A stretch of DNA of 64,000 nucleotides, from the NCBI GenBank assembly GCA_964575845.1, contig CAZNSX010000001.1, forward strand, positions 372,001-436,000. Direction: 5' to 3'. The notes below the pieces were generated by a model that saw only the letters and a list, made by a program, of their open reading frames with translations, had not been told where the DNA came from and did no database searches. How positions within the stretch are numbered: the first letter of the stretch is position 1; each line of letters begins with the position of its first letter. This stretch comes from CAZNSX01 sp964575845. GTDB taxonomy: Bacteria > UBA8248 > CAZNSX01. This document shows, piece after piece, positions 16,418-24,633 of this stretch. The position numbers and the translations under genes are program-made.

Positions 16418-17122
16418 TCAACGAACCCCCACGTAGGTAATAGCGACTCCTCCTGCCAGCGAAAAGAGCCTCACCTCCCGCAGGCCAGCCCCTCTCATCA
16501 GCGCCTCCATTTCTTCCGGGCCCATGAAGTCATAAACGGATCGCGGAAGATAGCTGTACGCGCTCCTGTGTCGAGAGATGAGCCTCCCAAGGAGGGGCAG
16601 GACCCTGAGGAAATAAAACCTGTAGAGCTCTCGAAAGAGAGGAACACTGGGAAGAGAAAACTCCAGCACCACCACCCTCCCTCCCTCTCGCGTCACCCGC
16701 ACCATCTCCCTCAGTCCAGCCTCCCGGTCGGCCCAATTTCTCAGGCCAAAGGCAACCGCGGTCCCATCAAAGAGCCCGTCAGGGAAGGGGAGCCTGAGTG
16801 CATCGCCAAGGGAGAGCTTGACCCTGTGGGCGAGGTTCGCCCTCAGAGCCTTTTCTCTCGCAAGGGCGAGCATCGAAAGGCTGAAATCAAGGCCCACGAC
16901 CCTCATGCTCTCACTCCGTGAGGCCAGGAGTAGGGCCAGGTCTCCCGTGCCCGTCGCCACATCGAGAAACCGCTCGCCTCCTCCCTCGGTGAGCACGGCC
17001 ACCGCCCGGCGGCGCCACCCCTGGTCGAGGCCCAGGCTGAGGAGGCGATTGAGAAGGTCATAACGAGGGGATATGGCGGAGAACATGGCCCGGACCTTCC
17101 GGGCCTCAGACTCCTGATTCAT
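16418..17122 (-). CDS. ubiE: Demethylmenaquinone methyltransferase (UbiE/MenG family)
   Basis: UbiE/MenG performs the last, SAM-dependent C-methylation of menaquinone (or ubiquinone) at the membrane surface. The 234-residue protein has FSAISPRYDLLNRLLSLGLDQGWRR at the N-terminus and FLDVATGTGDLALLL as motif I. AVAFGLRNWADREAGLREM and PEEMEALMRGAGL are the two PROSITE-type UbiE signatures. It begins 6 bases after the UbiA-type gene in the order ubiD-ubiA-ubiE, so the three form a menaquinone operon. With no ubiquinone genes here and an anaerobic context, menaquinone is the likely product. Confidence 0.93.
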   Translation of the reverse strand: MNQESEARKVRAMFSAISPRYDLLNRLLSLGLDQGWRRRAVAVLTEGGGERFLDVATGTGDLALLLASRSESMRVVGLDFSLSMLALAREKALRANLAHRVKLSLGDALRLPFPDGLFDGTAVAFGLRNWADREAGLREMVRVTREGGRVVVLEFSLPSVPLFRELYRFYFLRVLPLLGRLISRHRSAYSYLPRSVYDFMGPEEMEALMRGAGLREVRLFSLAGGVAITYVGVR

Positions 17123-17128
17123 AAGATT

Positions 17129-17986
17129 TCAGACGGGGCCCAGCAGAAGGTCCACCACAGCCGCGCCTCCCACGAGAAGGCTCACCCAGGCATTGAGGTT
17201 GAAAAAGGAGAAGTTGACCCGGGAGAGGTCCCTTGGGGTGACAAGGACGTGCTCCAAAACGAGAAGGCCGCAGGCGGCTGAAGTCCCGAGATAGTAGATG
17301 AGGCCCAGGGAGGCGAGCTGACCCACGAGAAAGAAGCAGAGGGCTGCCCCGGCATGAAGGGCGCCCGAGAAGATGAGAGCCCCTCTCAGGCCGAGACGCC
17401 GGGGTATTGAGTGGAGGCCTTCTCTTCCATCAAAGTCGTAATCCAGGCAGCCGTAGATTATGTCGAATCCCGCCACCCAAAGGGTCACGCCGATGAGCAA
17501 AAGGAAAGGGGTCAAGGCCAGGTTTCCTGCCACAGCCACCCAGGCCCCCGCCGGGGCAAAGCCCAGGGCGAGGCCCAGGACTAGGTGGCAGAGAGAGGTG
17601 AAGCGCTTGGAGTAGGCGTAGAGAACGATGACGGCGATGACAAGAGGGGAGAGGGAGAGGGCCAGAGGGTTCAGCATTGCAGCCGAAAAGAAGAAAAGCG
17701 CGAGGCAGCCGCCCATAAAAACCCAAACCCCCCTCCCGTAAAGGATCCCCCGAAAGGCCCGACGGTCTTGAGTCCTCGGGTTCCGTTCATCAGACTTCCG
17801 GTCGGCGAGGCGATTAAGCGCCATGGCGAAGTTTCGCGCGCCGACAGCGGCCATGATCATCCAGAAGAAGACCCCTGGCCTCGGCACGCCCCCCGCCGCC
17901 AGGAAGCCGCCCATCACCACAAAGGGAAGCGCGAAGAGGGTGTGCTCGAACTTGACCATCCGAAGGAGGAGAGAAACCCTAGCCAA
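17129..17986 (-). CDS. mqnP: UbiA-family prenyltransferase, probably futalosine-pathway MqnP
   Basis: This is an integral membrane prenyltransferase of about 285 residues with 8-9 hydrophobic segments. The first Asp-rich motif is NRLADRKSDERNPRT and the second is DYDFDGREG, both needed for Mg2+-prenyl diphosphate. It would prenylate 1,4-dihydroxy-6-naphthoate-type acids in the futalosine route. The start is taken as the TTG at 17986, which overlaps the ubiD stop by 8 bases and has GGGAGGAG 7-9 bases upstream; a GTG at 18013 is less likely. The neighbours (UbiD-type decarboxylase, UbiE) support menaquinone synthesis. Confidence 0.88.
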   Translation of the reverse strand: MARVSLLLRMVKFEHTLFALPFVVMGGFLAAGGVPRPGVFFWMIMAAVGARNFAMALNRLADRKSDERNPRTQDRRAFRGILYGRGVWVFMGGCLALFFFSAAMLNPLALSLSPLVIAVIVLYAYSKRFTSLCHLVLGLALGFAPAGAWVAVAGNLALTPFLLLIGVTLWVAGFDIIYGCLDYDFDGREGLHSIPRRLGLRGALIFSGALHAGAALCFFLVGQLASLGLIYYLGTSAACGLLVLEHVLVTPRDLSRVNFSFFNLNAWVSLLVGGAAVVDLLLGPV

Positions 17987-19439
17987 GGCCGTACTCCTCC
18001 CACCGGCGCTCAACGAGCTCCTTTACCTCGGGGCTCATCTCGATGGCCTCGGGCCAGGGCTCACGGCCCCCCTCGGCGGGGCTCTTGGCGGTCGCGTCGA
18101 TGCCCATCTTCGTCCCCACATGCGGCCTCTCCGAGGCATGCTCGAGCGCGTCCGCCGGACCCTCGAGGAAGAAGATATCCCGCCTGGGGTCGATGTTTGC
18201 GAGAGCGCGCCAGGCCACCTCGCCGAGGTCGTGGACGTTCACCCCGGCATCCACCACCAGGATGACCTTTGTGAGCATCATCTGGCCCATGCCCCAGAGC
18301 GCGTACATGACTTTTTTCGCGTGGTGAGGGAATGCCTTTCGGATGGAGACGATGAGGAGGTTATGAAAAACCCCCTCGGCGGGCATGTTTATGTCGACCA
18401 CTTCGGGGAGCTGGAGGCGGATGAGAGGGAGGAAAAGCCTCTCGGTTGCCTTTCCCAGGTAATAGTCTTCCATGGGCGGCCGGCCCACGATTGTGGTGAG
18501 ATATATGGGCGAGGCGCGGTGCGTGAGACACTGAAGATGGAATACGGGATAGTCATCGGCCGGGGAGTAAAACCCAGTGTGGTCGCCGAAGGGCCCCTCG
18601 CGGCGCCGCTCGCCCGGCTCAACATAGCCCTCGAGCACGATATCCGCGCCCGCCGGCACCTCAAGCTTCACCTTCCTACAGGGCACAAGCTCCACCCGCC
18701 TTCGCCTGAGGAGGCCCGCCAGGCTCAGCTCATCAATCCCATGGGGGAGAGGCGCTGTTGCGGCATAGGAGAGGGCCGGGTCGCCTCCTATGGCAACGGC
18801 CACCTCCATTCTCTCCCCCCTCTCCGCGTATGCCCTGGCATGAATGGCGCCGTCATGATGAAGGTGCATATGAAGCCCCGCGGTTCGCTCATCAAATATC
18901 TGCATACGGTACATGCCCACATTGCGCCGCCCGGTGAGGGGGTGCTTGGTGTACACCTGGGGCATGGTGATGAAGGGGCCGCCGTCTCCGGGCCAGCACT
19001 TGAGGGCGGGGAGAATGGCGAGAGAGGGGTCCCGCTCCTCCACCACCTCCTGGCAGGGGCCTTCCTTAACTATGCGCGGTGCGAATGAAGCGAGCCTTGC
19101 GAGCCGGGGCAGCATCCTCACCTTGGCGAGGATGCCCTGCGGGACCTCAAGCCTGAGCACGCGGGAGAGCTCCCCAGCCAGCTCCTCCACGTCCTCCACT
19201 CCAAGGGCCAGGGCCATACGCTTTCGGGAGGCGAAGGCATTGATGAGAAGGGGCATGGAGTAGGGCTCCCCACCCGGCCCTCTCACCTTCTCAAAGAGAA
19301 GGGCGGGGCCTCCCCTCTTCACCGTGCGGTCGGCTACCTCCGCGATCTCGAGCTCAGGACTCACCGGCACCTTGACCCTTTTCAGCTCACCGGCCCCTTC
19401 CAGAGCTTTCACGAAATCCGCCAAGCTATCGTAAGCCAA
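17979..19439 (-). CDS. mqnL: UbiD-family decarboxylase, probably futalosine-pathway MqnL
   Basis: The 486-residue protein is full length for UbiD. Visible signatures include CWPGDGGPFITMPQVYTKHP, NVGMYRMQIFD, the GEYxEP-type prFMN/substrate block EGYVEPGERRREGPFGDHTGFYS and METAL/prFMN residues in VDINMP. UbiD enzymes decarboxylate aromatic acids using prenylated FMN. With UbiA and UbiE directly downstream, it likely removes the carboxyl group from the prenylated naphthoate. It begins at a TTG 7 bases after GGGAGC. The flavin prenyltransferase UbiX is not in the window. Confidence 0.9.
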   Translation of the reverse strand: MAYDSLADFVKALEGAGELKRVKVPVSPELEIAEVADRTVKRGGPALLFEKVRGPGGEPYSMPLLINAFASRKRMALALGVEDVEELAGELSRVLRLEVPQGILAKVRMLPRLARLASFAPRIVKEGPCQEVVEERDPSLAILPALKCWPGDGGPFITMPQVYTKHPLTGRRNVGMYRMQIFDERTAGLHMHLHHDGAIHARAYAERGERMEVAVAIGGDPALSYAATAPLPHGIDELSLAGLLRRRRVELVPCRKVKLEVPAGADIVLEGYVEPGERRREGPFGDHTGFYSPADDYPVFHLQCLTHRASPIYLTTIVGRPPMEDYYLGKATERLFLPLIRLQLPEVVDINMPAEGVFHNLLIVSIRKAFPHHAKKVMYALWGMGQMMLTKVILVVDAGVNVHDLGEVAWRALANIDPRRDIFFLEGPADALEHASERPHVGTKMGIDATAKSPAEGGREPWPEAIEMSPEVKELVERRWEEYGLG

Positions 19440-19781
19440 ACCCTGAGCTCCCTAACAATGACTGCTGCCCACCGCTTATAGCGGAGAGATGAAGGAATTC
19501 TCGGCCTTTGGCCCTCTCCGGAGAGTCATGCCTGCCCAGCAAATCCACGGCACGGCCACGCCCTTATCTCGAAAAATAATAAATCCAGGGGAACTCTTCA
19601 AGCGCAAGTTGCGGATTCTTGCTTCCACCAGTAAACCAAGCGTGTGGCTGAACGAGATGGGTTATTACGGCTCCCCACTCTGCGGCGGGGTTTAGAGGAG
19701 AGGAAAAAGAAACACTCATGGAACCAAGGGGGGTTCGAAGCTATTCCTGGGACACCATCGGGAAGGTCTCTCAAACGGGCT
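19440..19781. other. Gene-free gap between gatC and the ubiD-type gene
   Basis: Overlapping short frames on both strands have no ribosome binding sites or recognisable products. gatA, which commonly follows gatC, is not here. Confidence 0.5.
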
Positions 19782-20069
19782 TCACTCGATGACCTTGGGG
19801 ACCTTGAAATGCCCGTGGGATGCCTCGGGGGCAATTGTGAGATAGTCAGGGCGGGGTTCCTCAACCCTCACCTCATCCTCCCGGAAAACATTCTTGAGGG
19901 GGAGGACGTGGCTCGTGGGCTCAACCTCAGAGGTGTCGAGCTCGTTGAGCTTATCCATATATTCGAGAATGGCGCCAAGCTGGTGGGTGAACTTCTCAAG
20001 CTCCTCCTCACTCAGCTTGAGGCGTGCTAACTTTGCAACGTGCTCAACCTCAGCCCTTGAAATTTTCAT
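19782..20069 (-). CDS. gatC: Asp-tRNA(Asn)/Glu-tRNA(Gln) amidotransferase subunit C
   Basis: GatC is a 95-residue strap that stabilises the GatA-GatB complex, which amidates Glu-tRNA(Gln) or Asp-tRNA(Asn). The sequence shows the family pattern: VEHVAKLARLKLSEEELEKF at the N-terminus, the linker ILEYMDKLNELDTSEVEPTSH, and a C-terminal HFKVPKVIE. It is unaccompanied: neither gatA nor gatB flanks it, although the gatCAB order is common. It is intact, so the other subunits must lie elsewhere in the genome if the complex is functional. Confidence 0.93.
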   Translation of the reverse strand: MKISRAEVEHVAKLARLKLSEEELEKFTHQLGAILEYMDKLNELDTSEVEPTSHVLPLKNVFREDEVRVEEPRPDYLTIAPEASHGHFKVPKVIE

Positions 20070-20675
20070 TGCCGACCTCGCTCAAAAACCTTCCCCGATG
20101 GATTTTCTTAGCACAGGGAGCTTATTTTGTCAAAAAGTGTCTCCGGGCGGTCAGGAGCCCTTCCCGGTATGGAAGCCCCCCGACCGGGGCCTTAATCATA
20201 GATTTCAGGGCGCTCGGGTTGAGGGTTGAGAATACGAGGAGCCTTCCCGTTCGTGTGCCAGGCTGAGTGCGGGTGCGCTTCAGGGCAGATGCCTTTCTCC
20301 CTCCAAGAAAGTCGTCGCGGATAGGACATGGTATTCTTCTTTTTGAGCCTCCCGGATAAGCGATTGCCACTCATTCTTGGTGGGCACCCAATCCTCTTAG
20401 CTGGGCCTTGGTTGAACGTGCGGTTGCCATCTATTTGGGGCTCCGATGGTACCCAAGGATACCTTTTTCAATTGAGTCCCTGGGGAAGCCTGGAAGGGCA
20501 CTCCCCAACGGTCCGCCCCTTACCCGGGCATATACTATGCCGTGACGCTCCCCACGGTCGCAACTGGCCTAAAAAGTTCGGTTTTCGGTGGTCTTAGAAT
20601 TCCCGGGTCCTTATGGGAATTTGGTCCAAGATTAAATAAAATTTTCAAAAAACAAGGAATTGAAAGCCAAGTCAG
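20070..20675. other. Gene-poor region of about 600 bases with a possible coding remnant
   Basis: No intact gene is supported. On the minus strand, 20280-20396 is an open segment (VPTKNEWQSLIREAQKEEYH is its most protein-like part) that begins directly after a stop and lacks a good start, so it may be a decayed gene end. This stretch separates gatC from the recombinase-fragment/methylase cassette. Confidence 0.4.
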
Positions 20676-20789
20676 ATGAGAAAATGCAAATCCAAAACCG
20701 TCGCCATCTGGCTTCGCGTCTCGACCGAGGACCAAGCTTCTCAAGTTGGAGGTGCACGTTCACCAGCCACCCAGGGTGTTACCAAGTGA
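20676..20789 (+). pseudogene. Serine recombinase (resolvase/invertase) N-terminal fragment
   Basis: The ATG at 20676 opens a 37-residue frame. Residues 8-22 read TVAIWLRVSTEDQAS, the N-terminal beta-strand and nucleophile motif of serine recombinases (Arg14-Val-Ser16-Thr-x-Asp-Gln, Ser16 being the nucleophile). After about residue 23 the match stops and the frame ends at 20789. The rest of a recombinase is missing on this strand; instead the end overlaps the 3' end of the convergent adenine methylase gene. It looks like a recombinase gene cut by insertion or deletion, and marks the boundary of the ParB-like/methylase cassette. Confidence 0.65.
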
Positions 20790-21636
20790 GGGCAGCCGAC
20801 ACTTGGGACGACGGCAGACGGATCCACTTCGGAACGATGAGGACTTCCTTCCCGCTTCGCCGCTCTGCTGCCGCATAGCGGAGCGAGAATGATCGGATCG
20901 TTGCCCAACCCCGATATAATCGACGGATCTCGGAGCAGTCGTCGTAAGTTAACACCCAAGCTGCATCCTTCATGGCCTTCAGTCGAGTCGCAAGAGCGAC
21001 ATGGTATTCCTCATTCAAGCTGTCGAGGTAGAGCGTCTTCCCTTTGACGAAATACGGTGGGTCAATGAAGAAAAAGGTGGACTCTGCATCGAGGTTCTCA
21101 ATGAACTCTATCCCGTCGCGACAGGAAACGTGAACCCGATCGCCGTATTCGGCAACTTTCTCGCATCGGCGCCGAAGCTCAGGTTTGTTAAATCTGGCGT
21201 TGAGCTTCCATTTGCCTCTTTGTTTCACCCCGCCAATGGGCCCACCGTTCATGATGATCCCCGACCGATTGCATCGGTTTAGATAGAACGCCGAGAAGCC
21301 CCGACGGAGGCGAGACACGCGCCCACAATCCCTGTACACATCTCGTTGACGATGCCACTCACCCATACTGACACGTGTCTTTGTGAGCAGATGCACAAAT
21401 TGTTGGGTTCGGTTGACGACGGTCCACCAAAAGTCGTGAATCGCGGGATCCGCGTCGTTGATATAGATTTCGTGGGTCTCTTCGAGATACAGCAGCGTGA
21501 GCGACGCACCGGCCCCACCAGCGAAGGGCTCGGCGATCGCTCGATCCCCAAGTCCGTTTAACCTCCGAATCTGACTCAGCAAACCCGCCATAGCCGACTT
21601 TCCGCCGGGGTATCGGAGAGGGCTGGAGGTCTTCAT
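20779..21636 (-). CDS. D12-class DNA N6-adenine methyltransferase (Dam-like)
   Basis: The 285-residue protein has the D12 class order of motifs: SPLRYPGGK at residues 5-13, SAM motif I AEPFAGGAG (35-43), LNRCNRSGIIMNGGPIGG typical of Dam-like enzymes, and catalytic DPPY at 192-195. It should methylate adenine within a short DNA target, probably different from GATC because the recognition region is divergent. It overlaps the upstream ParB-like gene by ATGA and is cotranscribed with it. No restriction endonuclease is adjacent. The C-terminal 20 residues lie over the recombinase fragment on the opposite strand. Confidence 0.88.
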   Translation of the reverse strand: MKTSSPLRYPGGKSAMAGLLSQIRRLNGLGDRAIAEPFAGGAGASLTLLYLEETHEIYINDADPAIHDFWWTVVNRTQQFVHLLTKTRVSMGEWHRQRDVYRDCGRVSRLRRGFSAFYLNRCNRSGIIMNGGPIGGVKQRGKWKLNARFNKPELRRRCEKVAEYGDRVHVSCRDGIEFIENLDAESTFFFIDPPYFVKGKTLYLDSLNEEYHVALATRLKAMKDAAWVLTYDDCSEIRRLYRGWATIRSFSLRYAAAERRSGKEVLIVPKWIRLPSSQVSAALTW

Positions 21637-23087
21637 TGCTTCGTGCCCTCCGGCTCCTGCTCTAACATCATTCGAAATAGAGGCTCCGTGCGCAGCCAGA
21701 ATTGTAGGATATCCCGTTCGCTGGGCATATCTGATGAATGCACAAATCCATGAAGATCACTGATCGTAAACGGAGCGCTAGGATCATACCGAATTGCCTT
21801 TTCAACCTTTCTTGAATCAGAGACAGTCAAGCGCTGCTTTGCGATCCGTGTAATTTCCGGCACGAGTTGTTTCATCGTCGGCACGCCGAAAGGAAGCTTA
21901 CGGCCCTCTTTTTTCTCTAGCTTCTTGATGATTTCTGGCAGTTCGCCAATGTGTTCGAGATAGTCCAATACCGCGAGTTCAAAAAAGACACGAAGCAACA
22001 CTGCCCCAGCATTTGGAAATTGTTCACGCTTGAGATGGGTCAATTCCCGGTGAATATCGATGAGCCGATCATTACCGAACCTGACCTTGAAATTTCGCGG
22101 AAGAACATTTTTGTCTACGTGCTTTGACTTCTTCGGCGGCGCAGCCTTCGGCTTGTGATCAGGCGATGCGACAGATTTTCCTTTTATGACATCTGAGGGA
22201 ACAAATGACCCACGCTTTTTTGCGGGTCGCTCTTCGGCATCCCACGATTCGAAATAGGCTCGGATATTGTCGTTGGTGTTCAGCGTTCGCGAAGATTGCT
22301 TCCCGAGCGCCACATCGGTTACGAGCTTCGTAAAGCCGCGAACGAACTCATTCTTCGTCGTGGTGCCACGAAGTCCGTGATCAGGGTCGGGTTCAACCTT
22401 GAGATAATCGCGTCCCACGGAGGAATCAAAAACGCGTTCAAGCGTTGTGAAGAGTTTGGCTCTGGGATTATCGAGCTTGGCGTTCACTTCTTCAGGGAGA
22501 TCTAGTGAGCGTGCCATGTCGGCGATGGCTCTTGTCTGCCGGGCCTGTTGGATGTCCGCCAGCATAAAGCCGAGATCGACTCGTAGCTCATCACTGTCAT
22601 AACCTTCCGATAGCTTTTCGAGAATGAAGCTCGCTCGATTTTCTGCCTGCCAGGCGAGGACAGGGGTCCCGATATGCCGGCCTGCAACCTGACGGTCAGT
22701 TGCTCGGCGACTTGGAGCGACAGTGACCGGAACATTAGCGAGCCCTTGTGGGTCAGTGATCCGCCTAGAAAGTCGCTCGACCCGACGCTCTAGCGAGCCT
22801 TCGAGTAGCCCCGGCTCACGGAGCGCTTTCAGAGCCGCGAGTCGACGATTTCCCTCCACGACGACATACCGTCCATTCTCCTTGATTGCTAGAAGCGGCT
22901 CATTCGGGAAATAACCACGATAGGCAATGCTTTCAGCTACCTCTAATGCCTTATCGTGTTCGAAGAGATACTGGATGATCTCGCGCGGTGCTCGCGATGA
23001 TGTCTCACGGCCGAGCCGTGAGTTTTTCGCATCCAAATGGAGGCTGGCTATGGAGAGACGCTTAGTGGGCCAACTGTCTGTCGCCAT
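21633..23087 (-). CDS. ParB/Srx-fold domain protein of unknown function
   Basis: The 484-residue protein has an N-terminal ParB-like domain. IAYRGYFPNEPLLAIKE precedes the box-II type EGNRRLAALKAL (about residues 78-90), the nucleotide-binding or nuclease motif of this superfamily. The ParB helix-turn-helix is not evident. A Lys/Pro-rich linker (about 290-335) leads to a C-terminal helical domain containing FPNAGAVLLRVFFELAVLDYL, a pattern I have seen in other ParB-domain proteins of defence or modification type but cannot name. The ATG at 23087 has GGGAGG 7 bases upstream. It is the first gene of a two-gene operon with the D12 methylase. No ParA is present, so chromosome partition is unlikely. 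Confidence 0.75.
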   Translation of the reverse strand: MATDSWPTKRLSIASLHLDAKNSRLGRETSSRAPREIIQYLFEHDKALEVAESIAYRGYFPNEPLLAIKENGRYVVVEGNRRLAALKALREPGLLEGSLERRVERLSRRITDPQGLANVPVTVAPSRRATDRQVAGRHIGTPVLAWQAENRASFILEKLSEGYDSDELRVDLGFMLADIQQARQTRAIADMARSLDLPEEVNAKLDNPRAKLFTTLERVFDSSVGRDYLKVEPDPDHGLRGTTTKNEFVRGFTKLVTDVALGKQSSRTLNTNDNIRAYFESWDAEERPAKKRGSFVPSDVIKGKSVASPDHKPKAAPPKKSKHVDKNVLPRNFKVRFGNDRLIDIHRELTHLKREQFPNAGAVLLRVFFELAVLDYLEHIGELPEIIKKLEKKEGRKLPFGVPTMKQLVPEITRIAKQRLTVSDSRKVEKAIRYDPSAPFTISDLHGFVHSSDMPSERDILQFWLRTEPLFRMMLEQEPEGTKQ

Positions 23088-23272
23088 CACTATCCTCCCT
23101 TGCTCACCAGCGCCAGTCCCGCCAGCTCGAGACTCAAGGGCATGACGAAGAGAAAAAGCGCAAGCGCTGTCATACCGGACGCCCGCCTTCCTACAATTTA
23201 GAAAACAAATCTACCCCCACTTTTGACTTTCGAAAAAAAAGGACCCTTTAATCCGCCTTATAATTCCTCCCC

Positions 23273-23752
23273 CTACCGGATGACCTTCCAGGTGCCATCG
23301 GGCTGTCTGCAGGCCGTGCCCTTGGCTGTCTCGGTTTTACCCTCGATGGTGATCGTCTGCGTAAACTCCCGGCAAATCTCTCCCCCGGTCTTTTCCGCTA
23401 CGGGCTCGGCCACGACGGTCCCGCTATGTCCAGTATCCGGATTGCGCCAATTGGTCACCTCGCCGGAAGGGCTGCTCTCCAGGGTCTTTTGGGTCGATTG
23501 GGACATGAGCAGCCTGTCTCTCTCATCCAATCTTTTTCCGATCTCGCTTCCGATGAGAGCACCGAGCAAGGTCCCGCCGATTGCCGCTAAAATCTTACCC
23601 CTCCCGGAACCGATCTGTGCCCCGAGGATCCCGCCGGTGACGCCCCCCAGGACAGCTCCGCCGGTCTGCTTGCTGATGCCTGTCTCGGCACAACCGGCAA
23701 GCAGGCCAATGGCCACTATCGCTACAACCACCTTGAATAGAGCTTCTTTCAT
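23273..23752 (-). CDS. Glycine-zipper outer-membrane lipoprotein
   Basis: The protein starts at MKEALFKVVVAI with GGAGG 5 bases upstream (an ATG 15 bases earlier is less well placed). It has a signal peptide ending in the lipobox LLAGC, so it is lipidated on Cys and exported. The mature N-terminal half is a glycine-zipper 2TM segment (GGAVLGGVTGGILGAQIG, then GGTLLGALIGSEIG). The C-terminal half resembles the 17-kDa surface antigen family (WRNPDTGHSGTV, REFTQTITIEGKTETAKGTACR). It probably lies in the outer membrane envelope; exact role unknown. Confidence 0.88.
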   Translation of the reverse strand: MKEALFKVVVAIVAIGLLAGCAETGISKQTGGAVLGGVTGGILGAQIGSGRGKILAAIGGTLLGALIGSEIGKRLDERDRLLMSQSTQKTLESSPSGEVTNWRNPDTGHSGTVVAEPVAEKTGGEICREFTQTITIEGKTETAKGTACRQPDGTWKVIR

Positions 23753-23767
23753 CCCTACCTCCATCAA

Positions 23768-24082
23768 ATAACGGGCATGAGGGCTTCGATGGGTCCAGCG
23801 CCATGATCTCTGCGCCGGACCTATTTTTAAGAATAGCTAAAAGGGTTGAATCCGGTCAAGAGGTAAAACTCTTACGCATCCTCCGGAAGCAGTGCTTGGA
23901 CTTTCGCTGCCTGTGCTCACGGATGCTCCCCTCCACAAGGAGTGTCTTCAGGATGGGGTCCAAGGCCCCGATGGTGACGTTGGAGAACTGGAGGAGCCTT
24001 CCCTCCCGGATGCCGGGGTAAGAGCGGATGAGCTATGGGGTAATATTCTCAACTGAGTAATCATGGGAGAGCCGCTGCTTCC
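23768..24082 (-). other. Gap between two lipoprotein genes with a coding-like remnant
   Basis: Within it, minus-strand 23856-24032 is open for 58 codons and reads like a real protein (PGIREGRLLQFSNVTIGALD, then ILKTLLVEG and a basic tail), but it follows a stop directly and has no usable start codon. It may be the end of a decayed gene. I do not recognise the family. Confidence 0.35.
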
Positions 24083-24493
24083 CTATCCGGACTTCGGCCC
24101 CAATCGCGCGGCGATCTTGCGGTGGATAGTTCTTGAGACCTCCTCGTCCCCGAAGTAGCCGACTCGGATCGCTACCGAGGTTGTGCTGGGTCCTGCGGGT
24201 TCAAGGGTGACCTTGACTGAGGTTCCGTTTGCCCTAGTCCCCTTGATCGTTCCCCCGGCCTTATCCTTCTTTGTTTCTTCGACATTTATATCGAGGCTCT
24301 TCAGCGCACCCAAAGAGGCTTCCCACGTTTGGTCGAGGGGAGCTGCATAGGTTATTTTAAGCTCTCCCCTGATATAGGAAACCGTGCCGACACCCGCGCC
24401 CGCACCGGCGCCCGCCCAAAGCAGCGCCGCACAGCCTGGGAGCATCAAGGTGGCACAGAAGATCAACAACACAATCTCTCTCATCGCTTTCAT
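24083..24493 (-). CDS. DUF3568-family lipoprotein
   Basis: This 136-residue lipoprotein has an N-terminal signal MREIVLLIFCATLMLPGC with lipobox LPGC, followed by an Ala/Gly-rich stretch (LLWAGAGAGAGVG). YIRGELKITYAAPLDQTWEASLGAL begins the folded domain, and the C-terminus IRVGYFGDEEVSRTIHRKIAARL is typical of DUF3568 proteins. AGGAG lies 7 bases before the ATG. Function is unknown; the family is common in Gram-negative anaerobes. It sits in the same orientation as the glycine-zipper lipoprotein 330 bases downstream. Confidence 0.85.
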   Translation of the reverse strand: MKAMREIVLLIFCATLMLPGCAALLWAGAGAGAGVGTVSYIRGELKITYAAPLDQTWEASLGALKSLDINVEETKKDKAGGTIKGTRANGTSVKVTLEPAGPSTTSVAIRVGYFGDEEVSRTIHRKIAARLGPKSG

Positions 24494-24633
24494 GGCCTCA
24501 CTCCTTTTTTTCTATTTGATAAGTCGCTCTAAGAAGAGAGTGATCCGCTCAAAAACAAGAAATATTCACAAAAAGCTTCTTTTTATAAGAACACTCCATT
24601 GCGATGTCAATTCTTGATCGCAGCGAGGGAGAC

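Noticed and set aside
21633..23087. Calling the ParB-like gene a chromosome partition protein
   Set aside because: No ParA, no parS-like sites and no clear ParB helix-turn-helix.
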